Shown piece after piece: positions 25,531 to 33,256 of a stretch of DNA of 33,256 bases. The position numbers were made by a program, and so were the translations under genes. The DNA is taken from the NCBI GenBank assembly GCA_030629775.1, contig DAOVOJ010000005.1, forward strand, positions 1 to 33,256. The letters run 5' to 3'. The notes below the pieces were generated by a model. The model was not told the DNA's origin. It was given only the letters and a program-made list of their open reading frames with translations, and did not search any database. Position 1 is the stretch's first letter. Each line of letters begins with the position of its first letter. Source of the stretch: Candidatus Moraniibacteriota bacterium. Its GTDB lineage: Bacteria > Patescibacteriota > Minisyncoccia > JAHIHE01 > DAOVOJ01.

Positions 25531-26224
25531 AAGCGTGGCAGGAAATTATGTCTACAGCTTTACCGCCGTTGCGGGGACGACGGCCGTAAGTTCATTTAGT
25601 AAAACGGTGACTGTTACTTTTAAATATGCTAATGAGCAAATAGCCGGATTAAACGAAGGATCGTTGCAGATTCACTATTGGGATGATACAACAAACGTGT
25701 GGGTTGCTTTGGCAGACAGCGCGGTTAATACCGCTACGAATACTGTTACCGCCACGACAACTCACTTCACTTATTTTGCAATCTTAGGAACGCAAACGAG
25801 TGAAGGCGAAGGCGGTGAAACCACCACCGAAGTCATAGACGGCGATATTATCCAATGCGAGACTTCAGATAATCCTTTCGCTGTTTACATCGTCAAAGTT
25901 GTCGGAGACACCAAATACATCCGACACATTGTTTCTCTTGAGATCTTCAACTACTACGAACATCTTGATTGGAATAATCTGAAACAGGTTGATTCTCTGA
26001 CCAACTATTCATTATCCGGCTGGGCAAGAGTAAACACCGGTCCAAACAACACTCCCGGACCAACCGACAAGGTTTATGAAATTAACGGCGACCAGTCCAA
26101 ACACTGGATCAATATGACCGCTGAACAATTCCTAACCCACGGAGGATCTGATTCTGCAATCTACACAGTCAATCAAGGAGAATTAAATCTTTACACGACT
26201 GGTCCTGATGTGATGAGTTTGTAG
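25481..26224 (+). CDS. Probable continuation (+1 frame) of the giant surface protein; ORF track start is GTG 25535
   Basis: Frame 2 reads QKTKTSITASRPVSSGKSVAGNYVYSFTAVAGTTAVSSFSKTVTVTFKYANEQ without a stop from the A6 tract, continuous in style with upstream 'ENATITVSP'. Confidence 0.75.
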   Translation, partial: QKTKTSITASRPVSSGKSVAGNYVYSFTAVAGTTAVSSFSKTVTVTFKYANEQIAGLNEGSLQIHYWDDTTNVWVALADSAVNTATNTVTATTTHFTYFAILGTQTSEGEGGETTTEVIDGDIIQCETSDNPFAVYIVKVVGDTKYIRHIVSLEIFNYYEHLDWNNLKQVDSLTNYSLSGWARVNTGPNNTPGPTDKVYEINGDQSKHWINMTAEQFLTHGGSDSAIYTVNQGELNLYTTGPDVMSL

Positions 26225-26250
26225 AGACGCCGATTCATCGCGTCTCTACA
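26220..26250. repeat. Family F palindrome overlapping the stop codon
   Basis: tgtagagacgccgattcatcgcgtctctaca; TAG stop at 26222-26224 lies in the left arm. Confidence 0.85.
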
Positions 26251-26261
26251 ATTGGAAACAA

Positions 26262-26291
26262 AAAAAGCGGTGTAGTAAAAACGCCGCTTTT
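26262..26291 (+). terminator. Intrinsic terminator after the giant surface protein
   Basis: aaaaaaagcggtgtagtaaaaacgccgcttttt hairpin with T tract. Confidence 0.75.
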
Positions 26292-26393
26292 TGATTTTTA
26301 TTTTTTGATCCAACCTTGATTTTTACGGCAAAAAAGAGTAAGCTGGAGGTAGGTTTTGAATAATTCTTTTAGGGTTTTAATAAAAAAATAATT

Positions 26394-29189
26394 ATGAACA
26401 AACACAAAGCCAAAGAAAACATTTCAGAATTGGTTAAAAAATATAATAGAATTGCCAAAGCTGGAAAAGTTAAATCTTATAACGAGGCTCAAACACGCAT
26501 TGAATTTATTGAGCCGCTTTTTGGTTTTCTCGGGTGGGATATGCGGAACGCGAATAATGATAATGAAGTTACGACTGAGGAAACAATTTCCAGGGGCAGA
26601 GTTGATCTGGCGTTTCGGATCAATGGAATTCCAAAGTTTTTTCTGGAAGCGAAATCATTGAAATCAGATTTGGATATTGAAAGCTACGCGCGGCAAGCGA
26701 TTAATTATTCATGGAACAAGGGAATAAATTGGGCGATGCTGACTGATTTTGAAGGCATTAAGGTTTTTAACGCCAATGCCAAATCAAAATCTTTGAGAGA
26801 TAAAATGGTGTTTGAAATTCCTTACGACGAATACACCAGCGACTTTGAACGGTTATGGCTTCTTTCCAGAGAAAGTTTTGAAAAAAACGCTCTTGATATT
26901 TACGCGGAAAAACATGGTAAAAAATCCAAAAGCCTTACTGTGAATGAAAAACTTTTTGGCGATTTAAAACAAGCTAGAGAAATTCTGACAAAAAGTTTTA
27001 ATAACTGGAAAGAATATTGGGATAAGAATAAAAATATTGACCAAGAGACGCTGGACGAAGGAGTGCAAAGAATTATAGACCGCCTTGTGTTTATCAGAGT
27101 TTTGGAAGATAAAAAATTAGAACCGCCGATCCTTAGACCGATTATTCGCGAGTGGGACAAAGACCGCAGCAATAACAAGCAATTATTTCAAATGCTTACG
27201 GAAAAATTCCGCGAATTGGACGACATTTATAATTCCAGCCTTTTTACCAAGCATGCCTGCGAGGATTGGGAGGAATATGATGACGCCACAAAAAAAGCGA
27301 TTGAGTTGCTTTATGGAAACGATGTCTACGAATACAATTTCAAAGAAATTCCGGCGGATATTTTGGGCGGAGTGTATGAAAGCTATCTCGGCTATATTGC
27401 TCAAAAGCCGATTAAAGCAGGCGTAGGGATGGGTTTGAAACCCATCCCTGCTAAAGATAAAAAGGCTTTAAAAATAAAATCTCGCAAGAAAAGGAAAGAG
27501 CAGGGGATTTATTACACGCCTAATTTTATCGTGGATTATATTATCAAAAACACTTTGGGAAAGAAACTGGAAGAAATTGAAAATATAAACGATCTGAAAC
27601 AAATTAAAATTCTAGACCCCGCCTGCGGTTCCGGGTCTTTTCTCATCAAAGCGCTGGAAACGGTCAATGAAAAATACAAAGACTTTAATAATCCCGGCGA
27701 CCAATACACCAAAAGTGGAATTCTCTTAGGAAATATTTACGGCGTTGACCTTGACCCGCAAGCGGTGGAGCTGGCGAAACTCAATTTGCTCATCGGCGCG
27801 CTGGATCAAAAAGCCAAACTTCCAAATTTAACCGACAATATCCGTGTGGGCAATTCCTTGATTTCCGGTTCGGAAAAAGAGCTTAAAAAATATTTCGGCA
27901 AAAACTGGCGCGACAAAAAACCGTTTAATTGGGAAGAGGAATTTCTCTTCTGTCATTCCCGTGAAAACGGGAATCCAGAAAGCGGGTTTGATGTGATTAT
28001 TGGGAACCCGCCGTATGTTAGAAATAGAGATTTAGATGAAAAAGATAAAAATTTATTTAATGAAAAGTATTATTCTGCTCATGGTCAATATGATATTTAC
28101 CAGTTGTTTTTTGAACAATCAATAAAACTTTTAAAGGAAAATGGTTTTTTGGGATTTATTACTTCCAATAAATATGCCATTGCTGATTATGGAAAAAAGC
28201 TAAGAGAATTTATTTTGGATAATTGCAAAATAGTTTCTATTATTGATGTTTCCAGTCTTCAAGTTTTCAAAGATGCTTCTACTTATCCGTATATTATTAT
28301 TTTACAGAAAACAAAAAACAATTCTGGAAATATTATAAAAGGATATAAAGCGAGCAATGAATTAGATTTTAGTGATAATAAAGTTTTGATAAATCAAGAC
28401 GATATTAAAAACAGTCAAACTAAAAACTTTGTGATTAAGAAAGAGTTAAAATTTTTGAAAGATGTTGAGAAGAGGTCTGTAAAACTAGGCGAGATTGCGA
28501 CAATTAAAGAGACAATCCATACAGGCAATATTAGGAATAAATTGATAGTTGATAAAAAGATTGATGAAACTTGTAAAAAATTATTGGCTGGTAAAGATTG
28601 CCATCGTTATATGTTTAAATGGAATGGCAAATATGTTCGGTATGATCAAGGTTTGATTGATAAGAGTAAGAAAGAATATGCTAATCTTTGTGGTAAAGAA
28701 TATTTTGAAAAACCGAAAATCTTATTGAGGGACATTTCAAAATATCCCGAAGCAGTTCTTGATAAAGAAAAATATTATAGTGTCAATACACTTTATTCCA
28801 TACAGTCAAAAGAAAAGGATTACAGTTTGTATTATTTGATGGCGCTTATAAATTCCAAACTAATATCTTTCTATTTTCACCAAAAATTTGAAAATGCTCA
28901 TATAAGCGGTGGATTTTTAAGATTCAAGAAAATATACACTTCTCAAATCCCAATTTACAAAATAGACTTTTCTGACAAAAAAGAAAAAGCCAAATATAAC
29001 AATTTGGCAAAATTAGCAGATAAAATGTTAAATCTCAACAAACAACTCCAATCAACCCCCGAAAATTCTGATAAGTGGAATGGGATTAAGAAGGAAATTG
29101 AGAAAGTTGATGGGGAGATTAATAAAAATGTTTTTGAGTTGTATGGGTTGGGAGAGGAAGAGATTGAGATAATTAAGGGAAAAAATTAA
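26394..29189 (+). CDS. Type IIG-like restriction-modification enzyme (N-terminal PD-(D/E)XK-like nuclease, N6-adenine methylase, specificity region)
   Basis: Nuclease-like 'GRVDLAFRINGIPKFFLEAKSLK'; MTase motif I 'LDPACGSGSFLIKAL'; 'GVDLDPQAVELAKLNLLI'; motif IV 'FDVIIGNPPYV'; C-terminal TaqI/Eco57I-like target-recognition region. Confidence 0.92.
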   Translation: MNKHKAKENISELVKKYNRIAKAGKVKSYNEAQTRIEFIEPLFGFLGWDMRNANNDNEVTTEETISRGRVDLAFRINGIPKFFLEAKSLKSDLDIESYARQAINYSWNKGINWAMLTDFEGIKVFNANAKSKSLRDKMVFEIPYDEYTSDFERLWLLSRESFEKNALDIYAEKHGKKSKSLTVNEKLFGDLKQAREILTKSFNNWKEYWDKNKNIDQETLDEGVQRIIDRLVFIRVLEDKKLEPPILRPIIREWDKDRSNNKQLFQMLTEKFRELDDIYNSSLFTKHACEDWEEYDDATKKAIELLYGNDVYEYNFKEIPADILGGVYESYLGYIAQKPIKAGVGMGLKPIPAKDKKALKIKSRKKRKEQGIYYTPNFIVDYIIKNTLGKKLEEIENINDLKQIKILDPACGSGSFLIKALETVNEKYKDFNNPGDQYTKSGILLGNIYGVDLDPQAVELAKLNLLIGALDQKAKLPNLTDNIRVGNSLISGSEKELKKYFGKNWRDKKPFNWEEEFLFCHSRENGNPESGFDVIIGNPPYVRNRDLDEKDKNLFNEKYYSAHGQYDIYQLFFEQSIKLLKENGFLGFITSNKYAIADYGKKLREFILDNCKIVSIIDVSSLQVFKDASTYPYIIILQKTKNNSGNIIKGYKASNELDFSDNKVLINQDDIKNSQTKNFVIKKELKFLKDVEKRSVKLGEIATIKETIHTGNIRNKLIVDKKIDETCKKLLAGKDCHRYMFKWNGKYVRYDQGLIDKSKKEYANLCGKEYFEKPKILLRDISKYPEAVLDKEKYYSVNTLYSIQSKEKDYSLYYLMALINSKLISFYFHQKFENAHISGGFLRFKKIYTSQIPIYKIDFSDKKEKAKYNNLAKLADKMLNLNKQLQSTPENSDKWNGIKKEIEKVDGEINKNVFELYGLGEEEIEIIKGKN
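27422..27451. repeat. Family D palindrome inside the type IIG gene
   Basis: cgtagggatgggtttgaaacccatccctgc; same GGATGGGTTTGAAACCCATCC core as in comF. Confidence 0.92.
27951..27981. repeat. Family E palindrome inside the type IIG gene (encodes CHSRENGNPES)
   Basis: tgtcattcccgtgaaaacgggaatccagaaa; ATTCCCGT/ACGGGAAT arms. Confidence 0.9.
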
Positions 29190-29191
29190 AG

Positions 29192-29220
29192 TTGAGACTA
29201 TTTCTAAAAAATGTTATAAT
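29192..29220 (+). promoter_or_regulatory. Sigma70-type promoter for the second methylase operon
   Basis: TTGAGA - 17 nt - TATAAT. Confidence 0.75.
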
Positions 29221-29251
29221 AAAAATAAAATAAAATAATAAATTTGTTTTT

Positions 29252-31888
29252 ATGAATATTCAACAAATTATAAAAAGGCAAGGATGGGAAGAAAGTAAGC
29301 AAAATAGTGGTATTTACGAACTTGAAAAAGATGTTGATACGATAAAAATATATCTTGAAGATAGAAAAGACAATATTGAAGAGCTTAAAGATAAACTCTG
29401 GAATGCTTATTATTCTAGAGTTTTAATATACAAAAATTTTTCAAATGATTATATAATTTGGAGCAATAGTCAAAGTCCAAAAAGTGAAGGTGTAGATTTT
29501 AAAGAAAAGCCGTTTGATGAAAAAATTTCTCCAATTGAATATTGGGATGAATACATATCTAAAACTTCTAAAAATGCTGTTGATAAAAAATTAAAAGAAA
29601 GTATCTTAACTGTTTTTAGAAGATTAAATAAAGAACATCCAAAAAGAAAAGATGATTTAATATCTATTATATTGGCGTGTACTTTTGTTCGTTTCTTGGA
29701 AGACAGAAATTTAACTGATATCAAAACAGAACTTGTAAATGCTTTGGAGTCAAAAAAAGAGACCGTTGCTTTATTTAATGAATATGATGAATTGCACAAC
29801 GGAATTTTATTTAAAAATAATGTTTTATCTGTTCTTGATAATAACTCTTGTAAAATATTAAAATCTTTTTTAGAGGATGATTTATTTCCTCAAAAAAGTT
29901 TTTTCCGTTTTGATTTTAGATATATACCGATTGAATTGATAAGTAATATTTACGAAGAATTATTGACTGAAAAATTAGGTGCAGAGGAAAAGAAGGATCA
30001 GGGTATTGCATATACTCCTCCAAGGCTGGCTAATTATGTAACCAAGCAGGCGTTTAAACAATTAGATAAAAAATTTGATGGTCAAGATTTTTCAAATATA
30101 AAAATAGGAGATTTATCCGTTGGCTCTGGAATTTTTTTGGTTTTATCATTTAGGGAACTTCTAAAAAGATTAGACAGCAAAAAAAATAATAAAAAAACTT
30201 TCAAAGAAAAGAAAGATATTTTAGAAAATTCTTTTTATGGTATGGACTCAGATGAATCGGCGATTAAAATAACGAAATTTAGTTTATATGTTGAGTTATT
30301 AGGGAATAGAAAGAATAACAAAAGGCTAGCTTCTAAAAATAAATTTCCTATTTTGGAAAATATAAAAAAGGATGATACTCTTAGATATCGTCAAAAAGAT
30401 AATTTTTTTGATTTAGTCATCGGTAATCCTCCGTGGAAATCTAGCGCCAAGAGTCTTAAGAAAATAGAAAAAAGCAAATTTAGTAAAGATATTGGCAATA
30501 AAGAATTAGCTCAAATGTTTGTTCATATTGGTTTGAAAAAATTAAAAAACAATGGAGTATTGACTATGGTTTTACCAACTGCAACTTTTTACAATGAAAC
30601 TTCTTTCAATTTTAGAAATTCAATATTAACAAATTCTATCGTTAAAGAATTCATTGATTTTTCTTCGATTAGAAGCCATATTTTTAAAAATAGCGTTGAG
30701 ACAAGCGTTGTTGTTATTGAGAAAAAAAATAACAATGGTTCTTATATTATACCCATGAGAAGAGTTACAAATAAAGCTGATTATTTATATTTTAATCATA
30801 TTTCTGGAAATACTAATAATATTGATAGCAGTTTTTTGCAATCAAGAAATGATTCTTGGCAAATTGCTATAAGGGGCGGAAATATGGCAGCGTTGTTAAT
30901 TGAAAGATTAAATAGAGATTATTCAAATATCAAAAATGTTGTTGGATCTAAAAACATTACTACAGGATATCAAGGAACTATTGGAGAAACTATTAGTAAC
31001 AACAAAAATAATCTTTTTTCAACACCTTTAATTTATGATTTGGATAAAAAATATTATTGCGTAAAATCAAAAAAAGCAAGAAAAAGTCATAAATTATTAA
31101 ATCAATCTTTTATAGATAGCGAATGTTTAATCATTTCTAAAATATATAAATTTAAAAAGACGAATCGTTTGCCAGTTTTATTAAAGCCGAAAGATTTTGC
31201 GTTCTATGAATATTTTATAGGGATTAATCCAGAGAAAAAAGATTTGTTACATTTTTTATCTGCTTTGCTTGTGTCAAGAATGGCTATGTTTTTTATTAAT
31301 ATGATTTGCACAACTATGCCATTATTTGCGAGTGAACAGAAAAATGCAAAACTTTGCAAGTCAGATTTTGTAAAAATACCTTTTCCTGAAGAATACTCAG
31401 AATATAAAAATATTATAAATATGGGTCATAAATTAATTGATAGTAAGTTTGATAATTTACAGAAAATTCAGGACGACATCGATAAAGAAATTGAGAGAAT
31501 ATATAAAATTAGTAATTTAGAAAAGAAAGTTATAAAACAATGGGAGGTAATGACAGAAAGAAAAAAGTTAAGTAGTAATAATTTAAAAAATTATCAATTC
31601 GGTTTTGAATATATGTTAGATAGTTATGATTTGCCAAAACCTAAAAAATGGAATCCGAACTCACGAATTATAAATGGGGTAGAAATTATTTCTTTTTCAG
31701 AGAATAATATATTGCCAGAAATAAATAGCAAGGTTAAAGAAAAAATAAGTAATATAATAATTGCTAAAAAAGAAATGGATTATGAATTTACAACAAGTAG
31801 CCGATGTGTAATTATGCGCAGAGAAAAAAGCAATTATGGATTCTTAACGGGGTTGTTGGACGCCGAGTTAATATTAAGTTCTTTATAA
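29252..31888 (+). CDS. Eco57I-like N6-adenine DNA methyltransferase (class I SAM-dependent)
   Basis: 'IGDLSVGSGIFLVLSFRELL' (motif I), 'FYGMDSDESAIKITKFSLYVELL', 'FFDLVIGNPPWKSSAKSL' (motif IV NPPW). Confidence 0.88.
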   Translation: MNIQQIIKRQGWEESKQNSGIYELEKDVDTIKIYLEDRKDNIEELKDKLWNAYYSRVLIYKNFSNDYIIWSNSQSPKSEGVDFKEKPFDEKISPIEYWDEYISKTSKNAVDKKLKESILTVFRRLNKEHPKRKDDLISIILACTFVRFLEDRNLTDIKTELVNALESKKETVALFNEYDELHNGILFKNNVLSVLDNNSCKILKSFLEDDLFPQKSFFRFDFRYIPIELISNIYEELLTEKLGAEEKKDQGIAYTPPRLANYVTKQAFKQLDKKFDGQDFSNIKIGDLSVGSGIFLVLSFRELLKRLDSKKNNKKTFKEKKDILENSFYGMDSDESAIKITKFSLYVELLGNRKNNKRLASKNKFPILENIKKDDTLRYRQKDNFFDLVIGNPPWKSSAKSLKKIEKSKFSKDIGNKELAQMFVHIGLKKLKNNGVLTMVLPTATFYNETSFNFRNSILTNSIVKEFIDFSSIRSHIFKNSVETSVVVIEKKNNNGSYIIPMRRVTNKADYLYFNHISGNTNNIDSSFLQSRNDSWQIAIRGGNMAALLIERLNRDYSNIKNVVGSKNITTGYQGTIGETISNNKNNLFSTPLIYDLDKKYYCVKSKKARKSHKLLNQSFIDSECLIISKIYKFKKTNRLPVLLKPKDFAFYEYFIGINPEKKDLLHFLSALLVSRMAMFFINMICTTMPLFASEQKNAKLCKSDFVKIPFPEEYSEYKNIINMGHKLIDSKFDNLQKIQDDIDKEIERIYKISNLEKKVIKQWEVMTERKKLSSNNLKNYQFGFEYMLDSYDLPKPKKWNPNSRIINGVEIISFSENNILPEINSKVKEKISNIIIAKKEMDYEFTTSSRCVIMRREKSNYGFLTGLLDAELILSSL

Positions 31889-31892
31889 TTTT

Positions 31893-32492
31893 ATGATAAA
31901 ACAAGATTGGAAAAAATTCAGAAAAATCTTTTTTAGAAAGTGTTGTGAATTGATTTGCGAATTTAAACCCGTTAACAAACCTAAATATTTAACTGACAAA
32001 AAATATTCAAAACCAGAAGATTGGATAACTTGTGATTATGTGGAGGGGATTACAAAAATGGATATTAGAAGGGGAGTGAGAGTAGAAAGTGGAAAACAAA
32101 GGTGTGGAAATAATGTCACACTTCAGGAACCTGATATAACCTTTTCAACATTAGACAATAGAGTTAAGACTTTTTTTGAATGTAAAATACTTGGTGATAA
32201 TTCAAAATATACTGGTGAAGATGGTATGCAAAGATTTATTACTGAAAAATATAGGTTCGATAAAATGCCTTTTTATGGAATGCTTGGTTATGTTAAAGAT
32301 GATTCGGCAACAGAGAAACAAAAAAAATTACAAAAAAGCATAAAGAATAAAAAGAATGATTTAAATTTGACTAATCAAGAAACTTTAGAAAATTCTGACT
32401 CGCAAGTAATATTTAAAACAAAACACAAGACTATCAATAAAAGATGTAATGTGAACATAGAAATTACCCATATCTTACATTCTTGGGAGTAG
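31893..32492 (+). CDS. Small putative restriction endonuclease, PD-(D/E)XK-like
   Basis: 'QEPDITFSTLDNRVKTFFECKILG' resembles the PD...ExK core; begins 4 nt after the methylase stop. Confidence 0.6.
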   Translation: MIKQDWKKFRKIFFRKCCELICEFKPVNKPKYLTDKKYSKPEDWITCDYVEGITKMDIRRGVRVESGKQRCGNNVTLQEPDITFSTLDNRVKTFFECKILGDNSKYTGEDGMQRFITEKYRFDKMPFYGMLGYVKDDSATEKQKKLQKSIKNKKNDLNLTNQETLENSDSQVIFKTKHKTINKRCNVNIEITHILHSWE

Positions 32493-32500
32493 ATTAAATT

Positions 32501-32731
32501 ATGTTTAAAATAAAAAGAAATTCACGCAGGGAAAGAATATTAGTACCTGTTAAATATTACGGTTTTGTGGCTATTATAAAGTTTAAAGTAAAAATAAAAA
32601 TTATTGTAAAAGAGATAGAAAGCGGACAGCCATTTTTTTGGAGCGTCATCCCTTTTTGGAAAACTAAAAAAGATTCTATTACCGAACAAACAAAAAAAGT
32701 CTTCCATGATGGAGACTTAGAAAAACAATAA
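32501..32731 (+). CDS. Hypothetical small basic protein (76 aa)
   Basis: ORF starting 8 nt after the nuclease stop, same strand; 'MFKIKRNSRRERILVPVKYYGFVAIIKFKVKIKIIVKEIESGQPFFWSVIPFWK'. Confidence 0.5.
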   Translation: MFKIKRNSRRERILVPVKYYGFVAIIKFKVKIKIIVKEIESGQPFFWSVIPFWKTKKDSITEQTKKVFHDGDLEKQ

Positions 32732-32950
32732 AACTTTTTTTGTAATGATATCTGTCTGCGGTTTTATGTATTTAACCGCGGGAGAGCCAAAGCCCTCACA
32801 AATACCATCAATGACATAATATCATAAAAATTATAAAACGCAAGAAGTAGTTATCCACAGACCAAAATATACGACAATATCCTGCAATCTGACTTTACAG
32901 TCCTGCGAGACCATGGAATCAACAGTTCAATATCCCAATAAACCAAATCC

Positions 32951-33256
32951 ATGGAAAAACGACTGATCGTTGGGTTGCATAAAAATTTTGAAGATTGCGC
33001 GCGTGAAAAAGACGGGGTGGAATTTTGGTATGCAAGAGAAGTGCAAGGACTTTTAGGATATGGAAAATGGGAGAATTTTGAAAATGTCATAAAGAAAGCA
33101 AAGATAGCCTGCGAAACCGCTAAACAAAAGGATTTTGATCATTTTGCCGGCGTCAAGAAGATGATCCCAATGCCCATAGAGGCAAGCGATAAATGTAAAA
33201 ATCAAATTCTAAAAAATAAAAAACACGCGTGTTGCGGTAGGGGTTCAAAATTTTGA
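32951..33256 (+). CDS. dinD: DinD-like protein fragment, apparently truncated C-terminally
   Basis: 'LHKNFEDCAREKDGVEFWYAREVQGLLGYGKWENFENVIKKAKIACETAKQKDFDHFAGVKKMI' resembles the DinD N-terminal region; the tail 'PMPIEASDKCKNQILKNKKHACCGRGSKF' does not. Confidence 0.7.
   Translation: MEKRLIVGLHKNFEDCAREKDGVEFWYAREVQGLLGYGKWENFENVIKKAKIACETAKQKDFDHFAGVKKMIPMPIEASDKCKNQILKNKKHACCGRGSKF

Noticed and set aside
32851-33090. 79-aa minus-strand ORF overlapping dinD
   Set aside because: Opposite a recognisable DinD-like frame; no motif support.

Overview
AT-rich bacterial segment, probably from a Patescibacteria/CPR-type genome (inferred from gene content and style only). From left to right: (i) the 3' part of a giant VWA/LamG/Cys-rich surface protein, followed by a type IV pilus-like cluster (PilC/GspF plus four prepilin-like or PilX-like proteins); (ii) five tRNA genes (Asp-GTC, Met-CAT, initiator Met-CAT, Arg-CCT, Ala-GGC) interspersed with yraN, a lone pyruvate:ferredoxin oxidoreductase beta subunit and comF; (iii) a VanW-family protein and a protein resembling bacterial homologues of archaeo-eukaryotic release factor 1; (iv) secE-nusG-rplK with a strong promoter; (v) a promoter/hairpin/terminator RNA candidate followed by a second giant surface protein with an apparent frameshift at an A6 tract; (vi) a type IIG-like restriction-modification gene, a second N6-adenine methylase with an adjacent small PD-(D/E)XK-like nuclease, and a dinD-like fragment at the window edge. 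The most distinctive feature is the density of palindromic elements. At least six sequence-distinct families occupy most intergenic gaps, often nested. Several lie inside coding sequence: the same palindrome, in the same frame, in comF and in the type IIG gene; another just before the NPPY motif; a tandem array that supplies a prepilin start codon and leader; a palindrome that supplies a stop codon; and possibly one truncating dinD. The initiator tRNA appears to carry C33 instead of U33. No CRISPR array, rRNA or transposase gene was found.
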